Source: Thermaceae bacterium (lineage in GTDB: Bacteria; Deinococcota; Deinococci; Deinococcales; Marinithermaceae). From it: DNA of 18,024 bases. The position numbers and the translations under genes were made by a program. Positions 7,846 through 15,619 of the stretch are shown piece after piece (within the stretch, counting starts at the first letter, position 1; each line of letters starts with the position of its first letter). The notes beneath the pieces were generated by a model, which saw nothing but the letters and a program-made list of their open reading frames with translations, did no database searches and was not told the DNA's origin. The DNA is taken from the NCBI GenBank assembly GCA_015490435.1, contig WFXV01000194.1:1-18024 (forward strand), given 5' to 3'.

Positions 7846-10800
7846 ATGAGTCGCTTCATCACAAACCACTCCACCAAAGACCTCGCCGCCCGCCTCGCCG
7901 ACCTCATTGAGGCTTCCAAAGAACTCAAGTTCCTGGTGGGCTTCTTCTACTTCTCCGGCTGGCGGGAGCTCTACGAGCCCCTGAAGCAGGCCGCCCAGAA
8001 AAACCCCGAGTTCAGGCTGAAGATCCTGGTGGGCATGAGCGTGGACCGCCACGCCGGGGAACTCCTCGAGGTCGCCCGCCGGGCCAAGGGTAACCGAAAC
8101 GAGGTCGCTCAGGCGTTTGCCGAAGAGTTTGGTCGGGCCCTTTCCGACGCCAGCCTGGACCTCCCCGACTTCCCCGAACAGGCCCGCTTCTTCCTCAGGC
8201 TCCTCGAGGAAGGCCGGCTCGAGCTCAGAAAGACTCGCGACCCCAACCACGCCAAGCTCTACCTGTTCAAGGTCGATGCGCCCCAACAAAAGCTGCTCGG
8301 GAGCCCGGGCAAGTTCATCACCGGCTCCTCCAACCTCACCCACGCCGGGCTCAGAGGCCAGCACGAGTTCAACGTGGAGATCGGCGACTACGGCTTCGAG
8401 GACGCCGAGAAGTACTTCGACGAGCTCTGGCGGCGGGCCGTACCTCTCCGCCCCGAGGACATCGCCCGGGTGCGCGAGATCGTCGAGCGGGGCTCGCTGG
8501 CGGCCCAGCCCACGCCGTTTGAGGTCTACGCCCTTTTGATAAAGCGCTACCTCGAGCTCTTGGACCAAACCGACGGGCACCCCAACCCCGAGGGCATCAT
8601 TAAGCACGCCGGCTACACTCCGTACCCTTATCAGATCGACGCCGCGAAGGCCGCGCTGGCCATCCTCGATGCCTACGACGGCGTCATCCTCGCCGACGTG
8701 GTGGGGCTGGGGAAGAGCGTGGTCGCCTCCCTCATCGGGCGCATGCTCAACAAGCGGGGCATCGTAATCGCGCCGCCGGGGTTGATCGGGGAGCGGGGCG
8801 TCTCGGCCACCTATGGCTGGCGCAAGTACCTTGACGACTTCGGTCTCTTCGACTGGGAAATCTTCTCCATCGGCAAACTGGAGGACGCTCTGGCCTACGC
8901 CCAGAACCCGCGAAACGGCATCGAGGTCGTGGTCGTGGACGAGGCCCACCGCTTCCGCAACCCGGACACCAAGGCCTACGCCCTTCTCCGGGCCATCACC
9001 GCCAGCAAAAAGGTCATCCTCCTCACCGCCACCCCCTACAACAACACCCCCATGGACATCTACGCCCTGCTTTCGCTGTTCGACGTGCCCGGGGCCTCGA
9101 GGCTGGCGCCGGGGGCCGACCTTTCGGCCCACTTCAAACGCCTCACGCAGAGGTTCAAGGATCTCGGCCACATCCTGCGGTTTTTCGAGTCCCGGGACCA
9201 GCAGCGCCGCAAGAAGGCCCGGGCGCTGTTCAGGAGTTACTTCGAGAACTACCCCGAAGACCCGAGGCTCGCCGAGCGGCTGGCCCGGGACGGCCTGGCC
9301 GAGGTGGCACGGGAGGTCAAGCGCTTTATCACCCCGGTCACCGTGCGGCGAAACCGGCTGGATCTCAAGCGCGACCCCCGCTACCGGGACACCGCGCCCC
9401 CGTTTCCCCAGGTGCGACCGCCCGAACCGGTGCTGTACGACCTCTCCGAGGCGCAGTCCGCGTTTTACGACCGGGTGATCCGGGATTGGTTCGGCCCCGA
9501 AGGGGCCTACCGCGGCGCCGCCTATCAGCCCGAGCACTACAAGGAGGGCCGCGTGCTCACCGACGATATTGACGAGAGCGAGGGCTCGACCCTCGCCTTT
9601 GCCTTGGAGTCCCAGCGCAACCTAGCCAACTTCATGCGCCGCTTGCTGGTGCGGCGCTTCGAGAGCTCGTTCGGGGCCTTCGCCCAGACACTGGACCGCA
9701 TCAAGGAGGCCCACCGCAAGTCACTCGATTTGGCCGAGAGGACCAACCGCTTCGTCCTGGACCGCAAGCTGCTGGACGTGTTCGACGACGAGGCGTTCTT
9801 GGACGCCGATGCGCTCTTCGATCAGGTCGCCGCCGAGGACGAAGAGGCGATCCGCCGGGGCGAACGCACCCGGAGTCGGGTCTACAACCTCGGCTCGTGG
9901 CGCCCAGAGGACCGCGCCCGCTTCCTTGAGGACCTGCAAAACGACCTGGCCCTCCTGGAGGAGGTCCAGCGCGAGGTCAGGGGGCTGGGTCTGGCCGACC
10001 CCGAAAACGACCCCAAGGCCCGACGGCTAGCGGCGTTCCTCAAGGCGCATCTGGCCCGGGAACCTGGGCGTAAGGTGATTGTCTTCTCGGAGTTCACCGA
10101 CACCGTGGACCACGTGGCCAAGATCCTGGAAGCGGAAGGTCTTCGGGTGCTCAAGGTCAGTCGCTCAATCGACAACACACTCATGCGTCGGGTGCTCAGT
10201 AACTTCGACGCCTCGCTTCCCAAAGAGCAGTGGCGAGACGATTACGACGTGCTCTTGACTTCCGACAAGCTCTCGGAAGGGGTAAACCTGGGCCGGGCGG
10301 GCGCGGTCATCAACTACGACATTCCCTGGAACCCCACCCGGGTCATCCAGCGGGTCGGGCGCATCAACCGCATCGGTACCAAGCTATTCGACGAGCTCTA
10401 CATCTACCACTTCTTCCCCACCGAGCAGGGGCGGGAGGTCACCGACCCCAAGGCGGTGGCGGCGCAAAAGCTCTTTTTGATCCACCAAGCCCTCGGTGAA
10501 GACGCCCGTATCCTGGACCCCGACGAGGAACCCCAGCCCGCCCGAATCTATGAAAAGCTTACAGCTAATCCAGAAGAACAGGAGGAAGTCAGCTTCGACG
10601 TGCGGATGCGCCTTTTGTGGGCAGAGCTCACTCGCCAGCACCCCGAGCTCGAGCGTCGTATCGAACGTCTTCCGAACAGGGTCAAGGTGGCGCGTTCCGG
10701 CGATTCCCTAGTTGCTATTTTTTTGCGTAAAACCCGGGCGTTTTATGCCGCGGCGATCGATCCTAGCAAATCCCCGGGGGAGCAGGACTGGATTCGTTAC

Positions 10801-11262
10801 CTGAGCTTTCCTGATGCGCTTCCGATGGCAGAAGCCGCTCCCGAGACTCGGCGCATGGAACCTAGCGACGTCTTCTGGTTCCACTACCGGAAGGCTCTGG
10901 AAGAGCTTGAGAAGGTCCACCCAGAGTCCCTACCATCGAATTCGGTTGAACAGCGGGCTTTGAGAAACGCGAACACCATACTTCGTCTACATAGGGATCT
11001 GTTATCTGAGGAAGAGGCGCAACTCGTTCAGAAAATCATCGGGGACCTTAGGGGGCCGCGGCGTTTGCCCCGTGCCGCGCTGCGTGCTCTTCAGGGCTTC
11101 GACCTAAACGTCAAGACGGTCGATCCCGAAGTGCTAGCCGTTGTTAAAAACACCTTGCGAACTATTGGACGCGACTACGCCTCACTTCTGGGGGAAGTTT
11201 CCAGGCCAATACCTCCAGAAGTGGTGGTAGGAATTGAAATGCGCCCTTCGACGAAGGGCTAA
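7846..11262 (+). CDS. PLD-nuclease/SNF2-family helicase fusion, restriction effector
   Basis: 1,138-residue protein with an N-terminal phospholipase D-like nuclease domain (about 1-190) and a superfamily 2 SNF2-type translocase. The PLD half-site has His135 and Lys137 in NHAKLYLF followed by GSSNLTHAGL from Gly160. Translocase motifs are: motif I VVGLGKS at 285-291; DEAH at 365-368; motif III LTATPYNN at 393-400; a C-terminal lobe with FSEFTDT and LTSDKLSEGVNL; and motif VI QRVGRINRIG at 835-844. PLD domains of this kind dimerise to cut phosphodiester bonds without a metal. In this operon it is the only visible nuclease, so it probably translocates on and cuts DNA lacking the methyl mark. The HKD aspartate is not in the usual place (Lys142; Asp144 is near). 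The ribosome site is weak, so translation is probably coupled to the upstream gene. From about 10,540 onward G+C falls (27 of 60 bases at 10981-11040 against 40 of 60 at 10321-10380). DISARM DrmD is the closest named analogue, without the fused PLD. Confidence 0.87.
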   Translation: MSRFITNHSTKDLAARLADLIEASKELKFLVGFFYFSGWRELYEPLKQAAQKNPEFRLKILVGMSVDRHAGELLEVARRAKGNRNEVAQAFAEEFGRALSDASLDLPDFPEQARFFLRLLEEGRLELRKTRDPNHAKLYLFKVDAPQQKLLGSPGKFITGSSNLTHAGLRGQHEFNVEIGDYGFEDAEKYFDELWRRAVPLRPEDIARVREIVERGSLAAQPTPFEVYALLIKRYLELLDQTDGHPNPEGIIKHAGYTPYPYQIDAAKAALAILDAYDGVILADVVGLGKSVVASLIGRMLNKRGIVIAPPGLIGERGVSATYGWRKYLDDFGLFDWEIFSIGKLEDALAYAQNPRNGIEVVVVDEAHRFRNPDTKAYALLRAITASKKVILLTATPYNNTPMDIYALLSLFDVPGASRLAPGADLSAHFKRLTQRFKDLGHILRFFESRDQQRRKKARALFRSYFENYPEDPRLAERLARDGLAEVAREVKRFITPVTVRRNRLDLKRDPRYRDTAPPFPQVRPPEPVLYDLSEAQSAFYDRVIRDWFGPEGAYRGAAYQPEHYKEGRVLTDDIDESEGSTLAFALESQRNLANFMRRLLVRRFESSFGAFAQTLDRIKEAHRKSLDLAERTNRFVLDRKLLDVFDDEAFLDADALFDQVAAEDEEAIRRGERTRSRVYNLGSWRPEDRARFLEDLQNDLALLEEVQREVRGLGLADPENDPKARRLAAFLKAHLAREPGRKVIVFSEFTDTVDHVAKILEAEGLRVLKVSRSIDNTLMRRVLSNFDASLPKEQWRDDYDVLLTSDKLSEGVNLGRAGAVINYDIPWNPTRVIQRVGRINRIGTKLFDELYIYHFFPTEQGREVTDPKAVAAQKLFLIHQALGEDARILDPDEEPQPARIYEKLTANPEEQEEVSFDVRMRLLWAELTRQHPELERRIERLPNRVKVARSGDSLVAIFLRKTRAFYAAAIDPSKSPGEQDWIRYLSFPDALPMAEAAPETRRMEPSDVFWFHYRKALEELEKVHPESLPSNSVEQRALRNANTILRLHRDLLSEEEAQLVQKIIGDLRGPRRLPRAALRALQGFDLNVKTVDPEVLAVVKNTLRTIGRDYASLLGEVSRPIPPEVVVGIEMRPSTKG

Positions 11263-11870
11263 GTTTCGGTGCCGGCACTGGTCCCATAGACCGTTCAGGC
11301 ACATGTTTCGCAGGAGGGTGCACATGGTCCGTCTCATGCAGCCGGTCTTTCTTGTTTCCCTTCACTGCCTGCGCCGCGCTGCAGACGCTCCCGGTGCTGG
11401 GCCCGTTCGATAGCTCCTACACTGGTGTCGTGGTGAGAGGACCAAGACCCCTCACCTTTCCGCCTTTCGGGCTGCCCAAGACCATGCCGGGGGGCTGTCT
11501 CTCGGCCTCTGGGCTGCTTACCAGGAGCTCGAGCGGCGGGCCGAGGAGTTGCCCCCTCTCCAACCGCGGCGACACCGTGCTTCTCTGGCGGAACGGGGAG
11601 GTCGTTGGCTGGTTCAGCTACCAGGGCGGGTGCTACCAGCGGCCGCGTAGACGCCGACCCCCTCGGAACGCTGAAGGCGAATTAAGGCCGTCCCCTCGAG
11701 GGTGGTTGTCGTGTTCCCAGGCTCATGGTGTCCGCTCGGAGAAGAGGTGGAGGGTGCGATATCCTTCCTGGGCTAACATTGGTTCTCAAGTAACGTCACG
11801 CATCTTGGGGAGTGCTCAGGGAGGCCTGGAGTCGCGGAGCAGGGACTTCCCAGGGTAACCGAGGAATCGA
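11263..11870. other. Gap between the helicase and the ABC exporter, no intact gene
   Basis: 608 bases. It begins with a 10-bp palindrome (GTGCCGGCAC, about 11270-11279) that lacks a following T-run, so it is not a convincing terminator for the restriction operon. The middle holds the frameshifted remnant described separately. From 11686 to 11870 I see no coding signal, RNA gene or terminator on either strand. Confidence 0.5.
11323..11685 (+). pseudogene. Probable frameshifted remnant of a small, possibly lipoprotein, gene
   Basis: No single frame gives a sensible protein, but pieces in alternating frames do. An ATG at 11323 follows AGGAGGG at good spacing and starts a hydrophobic stretch (MVRLMQPVFL). 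The next frame continues with FPFTACAALQTLPV, which resembles a lipobox with Cys. A third frame then gives AAQDHAGGLSLGLWAAYQE and LERRAEELPPL. The second frame resumes with RGDTVLLWRNGEVVGWFSYQ, and another frame ends VDADPLGTLKAN at the TAA 11683-11685. In each piece the third codon position is mostly G or C, as in real genes nearby, while the alternative frames are not. Four shifts are needed to join them, so this would be a decayed gene. I do not recognise the family. It could be over-reading of random open frames in GC-rich DNA. Confidence 0.33.
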
Positions 11871-13097
11871 TCACCCGGCGATCCCCTTCTTTCTCCCTTG
11901 GACTGCGACCGCGCCGCTCCTGGCGCCGGTGATGGCGCGGGCGGCGCGGTACGCGAAGAGGCCGGCCAGGGCGAGGTTGACGGCCACGCTGAGGGCGAGG
12001 CGAATCGGGGTCAGCGTGCCCTTGGCGGCCTCGAGGAGGGCGATCACGGCGTTGAAGGCGGGCACCGCGTAGACCCAGGACAGGGTGGACAGGCTATCCG
12101 AGAACTGGAGGGCCAGTCCGGCGAAGATCAGGGCGGTGCCGAGGACGGTGAGCTTCGAGCGGGCGTCGCGGGCGGTGGGCGAGGCGAATCCGAGGGAGAG
12201 GATGAACGCCGAGAGCAGGAGCCCCAGCGCGATGAGGGTGGCGAGGAACGCGAAGGTGGACCAGGGGGTGAGGACGATCTGCCCCCCGATGGGCATCCCG
12301 ATGTCGGAGAAGGTGGTGCCGTCGTCGGGGAAGAAACGGCCCAGGGCCCCGGCCAGGACCACCCCGGCCCAGGCGGCCAGGGAGGCGGCCGCGCCCACCG
12401 CGCCGGCGGCGAGCACCTTGCCGAGGGCCACGCTCTCCCGGCTGACCGGGGTGAGCAGGAGGGCCTCGATCAGGCCCCGGTCGCGCTCCTCCGCGCTGAT
12501 CTCGAGGGCGGTGGACTCCACCGCGTTCAGGAGCCACATGATCACGATCAGGGGGATCAGGAACGCCATCCCTCCGAGGGCCTTCTCGGCCGGGGTGGCG
12601 GCGTTGACCACCGCCACCTGCTGCTTGAGGGCGGCGGCGGCCTTGCCGGCGCCGAGTTTGGCCAGCCGGGCCGCCTGGTAGTAGCTGAGGAGGGTGGCCA
12701 GCCGGCGGACCATGCCGGCGTTGGCGATCGTGGTCTGGCGGGCGATGATCTCGACCTTCTCGGGGGTGTAGCGGAGGCCGATGGGGGCCCTGCGGTCGCG
12801 CACGTAGGCCACCGGGTCGGCCACCGGCTCAATCACGAACCCGCGGGCGCTGGGCAGGCCGCGCTCGAGGACCTGCCGGAGCTCCGGGGGCAGGGGGTGG
12901 GCGCGGTCCACGGCCAGGACGGCCGCGCTGGTGGCGGTTCCCTTGGCCGACTCCCGGATCACCAGGGGGGTGGCGAGCAGGGCCATGGGGATCAGGATGA
13001 GGGGGAGGACGACGAACTTGCGAAGGTAGGCGCGGTCCTTGAGGAGCGGCCAGAGGTCGCCGCAGACCACGTTGAGGACGTGCTTGAGGTTGATCAT
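11871..13097 (-). CDS. ABC-2 type exporter permease (NatB-like)
   Basis: 408-residue membrane subunit of an ABC exporter. A first transmembrane segment lies at about 28-47, followed by a large extracytoplasmic domain (about 48-175). Further membrane segments lie at about 177-192, 224-251, 281-304, 317-331, 341-356 and 366-386. The cytoplasmic signature EISAEERDRGLIEALLLTPV (199-218) is the conserved coupling motif of the NatB/ABC-2 family (compare E-ERG-EALLLTPV). NatAB exports sodium in Bacillus, but the family is broad and the substrate cannot be read here. The ATG at 13097 overlaps the stop of the ATPase gene as ATGA, so the two are co-translated. The C-terminus is a short basic tail. No terminator is visible downstream. 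Confidence 0.85.
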   Translation of the reverse strand: MINLKHVLNVVCGDLWPLLKDRAYLRKFVVLPLILIPMALLATPLVIRESAKGTATSAAVLAVDRAHPLPPELRQVLERGLPSARGFVIEPVADPVAYVRDRRAPIGLRYTPEKVEIIARQTTIANAGMVRRLATLLSYYQAARLAKLGAGKAAAALKQQVAVVNAATPAEKALGGMAFLIPLIVIMWLLNAVESTALEISAEERDRGLIEALLLTPVSRESVALGKVLAAGAVGAAASLAAWAGVVLAGALGRFFPDDGTTFSDIGMPIGGQIVLTPWSTFAFLATLIALGLLLSAFILSLGFASPTARDARSKLTVLGTALIFAGLALQFSDSLSTLSWVYAVPAFNAVIALLEAAKGTLTPIRLALSVAVNLALAGLFAYRAARAITGARSGAVAVQGRKKGIAG

Positions 13098-13837
13098 GCT
13101 GGGACCTCCTTGGCGCCTTGGGCGGCGAGGGCGAGGTAGGCCAGCTCGAGGTTGGCGGCGCCGGTCCGGCTCAGGAGCTCGGGCACCGTTCCCTCGGCGA
13201 TCAGGCGGCCCTCCTCCAGGATGCCCACCCGGTCGCAGACCGCCTCGGCCTCGGCGAGGACGTGGGTGGAGTAGATCACCGCCACCCCCTCCTCCTTGAG
13301 GTTGCGGACCAGTTCGAGGAGGGCCAGGCGGCTCTTCACGTCGAGGCCGTTGGTGGCCTCGTCAAAGACCAGCAGGCGGGGCTTGTGCAGAAGGGCGCGG
13401 GCGACGTTGACCCGCTGGCGCATCCCGGTGGAGTACCCGGCGATGGGCTGGTCGAGGTAGGGCATGTCGAGCACGGCCTCGAGGTAGGCGATCCGCCCCT
13501 CGAGGTCGGGGATCTCGTAGAAGGCGCCGTAGTAGCGGAGGGCCTCCCGCCCGGTCATGGCCTCGGGGAGCGGGGTGTTGGCCATCGCCATGCCGAGGGC
13601 GCGGAGGGCGTCGGGGCGGCTCTTCTGGGGGTCGTAGCCGGCCACCTCGAGGGTCCCCTGGTCGGGCTCGAGGAGGCCGGCCAGGGCGCGGAGGGTGGTG
13701 GTCTTCCCTGCTCCGTTCGGGCCCAGGAGGCCGTAGACCTCCCCAGGCAGGACCTCGAAGCTGAGGTTTTTGACCGCGGTCTTGTCGCCGAAGCGAACGG
13801 TGAGTCCTTGAACACGGGTGACGGGGATGCGACTCAT
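13094..13837 (-). CDS. ABC transporter ATP-binding protein (NatA-like)
   Basis: 247-residue nucleotide-binding subunit that would power the adjacent permease. Walker A GPNGAGKT is at residues 39-46, the signature YSTGMRQR at 135-142 (in place of LSGGQ), Walker B LLVFDE at 155-160 ahead of a D-loop NGLD, and the H-loop STH with His192. The usual Q-loop glutamine is absent: the segment GMAMANTPLPEAMTG has Asn instead, as is common in NatA-type subunits. The ATG at 13837 has GGAAGG seven bases upstream, and a TAAACT box about 11 bases further upstream could be a -10 element. The gene is the first of a two-gene operon. Base composition matches the GC-rich backbone. Confidence 0.9.
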   Translation of the reverse strand: MSRIPVTRVQGLTVRFGDKTAVKNLSFEVLPGEVYGLLGPNGAGKTTTLRALAGLLEPDQGTLEVAGYDPQKSRPDALRALGMAMANTPLPEAMTGREALRYYGAFYEIPDLEGRIAYLEAVLDMPYLDQPIAGYSTGMRQRVNVARALLHKPRLLVFDEATNGLDVKSRLALLELVRNLKEEGVAVIYSTHVLAEAEAVCDRVGILEEGRLIAEGTVPELLSRTGAANLELAYLALAAQGAKEVPA

Positions 13838-13864
13838 GTGCCGCCTTCCAGTTTAGGGTCGTGG

Positions 13865-13923
13865 GCCTCCCTTGGGTTCGACATGCCCGGGCTTAAGGAG
13901 GTGATCTAAGCCCCCTTGGAGGC
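13865..13923. promoter_or_regulatory. Nested inverted repeats upstream of the ABC operon, with a 16S 3'-end-like loop
   Basis: An outer pair GCCTCC (13865-13870) / GGAGGC (13918-13923) encloses two inner hairpins. One is GGG (13874-13876) / CCC (13886-13888) around TTCGACATG. The other is GGGCTTA (13889-13895) / TAAGCCC (13907-13913) around AGGAGGTGATC. On the plus strand the second loop, with its flanking A, is AAGGAGGTGATC, the full complement of the 16S rRNA 3' tail. On the minus strand it is the anti-Shine-Dalgarno sequence itself, 28-86 bases before the ATPase start. It could be an operator, a leader RNA or chance. The rest of the 13838-14132 spacer shows no gene, tRNA or terminator. Confidence 0.4.
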
Positions 13924-14132
13924 TCTAAGCATTCGGTCCGGGGAATTTTAGAGGCAAAGCGGTGGAAGTTGGAGTTGCTGCAGTTTGGGTCGGTGGGCTT
14001 TTAGCATCGGCTTCGGTTGATAGCTTGCATAGGTAGATTCTCCGGCATCAGGCAACCCCCAGGACTAGCTTGCGTATGGTCTTCGCCAGCATTGAGATAT
14101 TGTTCGAGGGGCTGCAAGCGGTTAACCCAACC

Positions 14133-15167
14133 CTATCCTGAAAGCTGCCGCACCGCCTCCTTAAGCCGCGATCGATCCATCTTCGCGTACACCTGCGACG
14201 TGCTCACGTCGCTGTGCCCTAAGAGCGCGGCCACCAGGTAGAGGTCCCCTGTGGCTCGGTAGAGCCGGGTGCCCGCCAGGTGCCGGAGGGAGTGCGGGCC
14301 GTGGTAGCGCTCCGGCGCCCCCAGCGCCCGCAGACGGGCGGCGAGGCGCTTTCGGATCGTCCAGGCCCGGAGGCGCTTGCCGGTCTCCCGCCGCCCCCCG
14401 AGGTTGACGAAGAGGGCCTTCTCGCCGGGGACGGCGTGGGCGCTCCGGATCCGCAGCCAGCCGGCGAGCTCGGCGGCGAGGTCGGGAGGAAGGGGCACGG
14501 TGCGGACCTTTTGCCCCTTGCCCCGGACGCGGAGCTCCCCCTCGTGGGGGTCGAGGTCCTCGACGTCGAGGCCTTCCACCTCGGCCACCCGGAGGCCGAC
14601 GTCCCCCATCAGGCGGTAGACCAACCGGTCCCTGAGGCCCTCGGCCTTGCCCGGGTCGAGGGTGGCCAGCAACCTCTTATATAAGGCGAGCGGCATCGCC
14701 GGCCGGCGTTCCCCCCGGGGCGTCGGGTCCCGGGGCGGGGGGACCTCGGCGGCCGGGTTCTTCCCGACTGCTCCCGCCCAGGCCAGCGCCCGGTAGAGGG
14801 CCCGGACCCCCGCCAGGTAGGCGGCGGCGGTGGCAGGGGAGAGGGGGGTGCTGCGGGCGTTTTCGAGATGCCCCCCGGTCTCCAGGAGCTCGGAGAGCCA
14901 CCGGTCGATGTCGTCGGCGGTGGCCTTCAGGATCGGCACCCTGGGCCCGGGGGCTCCCTCCGGCCAGGCCCAGGCCAGGAAGTCGCGGACCCCCAGGCCG
15001 TAGAGGGCGTAGGTCTTCGGGCTGGTCCGGGCCCGCTTGCGGCTCTTATATAAGAGGTAATAGGTAAGCAGCTGGATCAGGCCCTCGAGGTCGCGCTCGC
15101 TCGCCGCCCGGACCGCGGCCAGCCGGCGCTTTCCCGGGTCCTCGTAGTTGGGTAGCGGCTTCAGCAC
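14133..15167 (-). CDS. Tyrosine recombinase/integrase (XerD-like)
   Basis: 344-residue site-specific recombinase. All catalytic residues are in place: Arg193 (GLRVAEVEGL), the beta-hairpin lysine (Lys217 or Lys220 in RGKGQKVRTVPL), His292 and Arg295 (HSLRH), His318 (LGHSD) and the nucleophile Tyr327. An N-terminal SAM-like core-binding domain covers about 25-140. It is about 45 residues longer than XerC/XerD, with a basic N-terminal extension. It could be a chromosomal Xer-type enzyme or the integrase of an element that brought in the neighbouring toxin-antitoxin and defence genes. The GTG start at 15167 has GAGGAG about eight bases upstream, inside a possible 11-codon open frame (MTEEPAFIEEP). 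Two identical AT-rich blocks in the coding sequence are listed separately. No clear att core was found. Confidence 0.88.
   Translation of the reverse strand: MLKPLPNYEDPGKRRLAAVRAASERDLEGLIQLLTYYLLYKSRKRARTSPKTYALYGLGVRDFLAWAWPEGAPGPRVPILKATADDIDRWLSELLETGGHLENARSTPLSPATAAAYLAGVRALYRALAWAGAVGKNPAAEVPPPRDPTPRGERRPAMPLALYKRLLATLDPGKAEGLRDRLVYRLMGDVGLRVAEVEGLDVEDLDPHEGELRVRGKGQKVRTVPLPPDLAAELAGWLRIRSAHAVPGEKALFVNLGGRRETGKRLRAWTIRKRLAARLRALGAPERYHGPHSLRHLAGTRLYRATGDLYLVAALLGHSDVSTSQVYAKMDRSRLKEAVRQLSG
15043..15056. repeat. AT-rich 14-bp palindrome in the recombinase gene (second copy of its core at 14676-14685)
   Basis: CTCTTATATAAGAG is a perfect 14-bp palindrome. The core CTTATATAAG recurs at 14676-14685 within the same gene. 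On the minus strand both copies read CTTATATAAGAG and encode Leu-Tyr-Lys with the same rare TTA-TAT-AAG codons. In a gene this GC-rich the exact reuse of AT-rich codons is unexpected. Function is unknown. Confidence 0.6.
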
Positions 15168-15229
15168 GGTCAGGGCTCCTCGATGAAGGCGGGTTCCTCG
15201 GTCATCGTCCTCGCCGGAGTTGCGGCCGG

Positions 15230-15619
15230 TTAGCGGATCACCCGCACCTCGGCCTCCAGGTCAAGTTCGGCCCAGACCCGGTCGGCGGTGAGCACCGGCA
15301 TCCCCCGGCGCATCGCCTGGGCCAGGGCGGCCCGGTCCCCGAGGGCGAGGCCGTGCTTCCTGGCCAGGGGGCCGAGCTCCCCGGCCAGGGCGGCGTCAGC
15401 CTCCTCGAAGGGCAGGACCTGGAGGCCCAGGGCCCGGAGACCCGCGTGGATCTTGGCCGCGTCCCGGCCCTTCTCCCGGACCTTGCCCAGGACCTCGGCG
15501 AGGTTCACCGCCCCGATCGCGGCCCCCTCCCGGAGGGCGGCGCGGACGGCCTCGAACCCCGGCTCCCGGTGCAGGTAGGCGAGGAGCGCCGAGGCGTCGA
15601 GCAGCACCCGCTCAGCCAT
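15230..15619 (-). CDS. vapC: PIN-domain toxin (VapC-like ribonuclease)
   Basis: 129-residue PIN-domain protein; VapC toxins cleave RNA, often tRNA, when freed from the antitoxin. The acidic metal-binding residues are Asp8 (LLDASALLAYL), Glu42 (NLAEVLGKV), Asp95 (LALGDRAAL) and Asp113 (LTADRVW), the standard quartet in the standard order. The length is typical. I chose the ATG at 15619 because it overlaps the antitoxin stop by eight bases and begins the PIN fold directly. A longer open frame extends upstream to 15790, but it runs inside the antitoxin gene and encodes a Ser/Arg-rich sequence with no family resemblance. The target RNA cannot be predicted. Confidence 0.88.
   Translation of the reverse strand: MAERVLLDASALLAYLHREPGFEAVRAALREGAAIGAVNLAEVLGKVREKGRDAAKIHAGLRALGLQVLPFEEADAALAGELGPLARKHGLALGDRAALAQAMRRGMPVLTADRVWAELDLEAEVRVIR

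Noticed and set aside
7747..9537. 596-codon minus-strand open frame opposite the helicase
   Set aside because: It is antisense to well-supported PLD and helicase motifs, and its translation (Gly/Val/Glu-rich) matches no family.
11263..11300. Terminator after the helicase gene
   Set aside because: The GTGCCGGCAC palindrome has no loop and no T-run after it.
11898..13139. 413-codon plus-strand open frame opposite the ABC permease
   Set aside because: Low-complexity Gly/Glu/His-rich shadow of the permease, whose membrane segments and coupling motif are clear.
13865..13923. Possible 16S rRNA 3' end or tRNA T-arm fragment
   Set aside because: Only about 12 bases match the 16S tail and GGGTTCGAC lacks a paired T stem, acceptor stem or CCA; no RNA gene can be supported.
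4164..14080. TAGCTTGC-like motifs near 4164, 14023 and 14066 as possible att repeats
   Set aside because: Only 8 bases match exactly, with indels beyond; too short to claim attachment sites.
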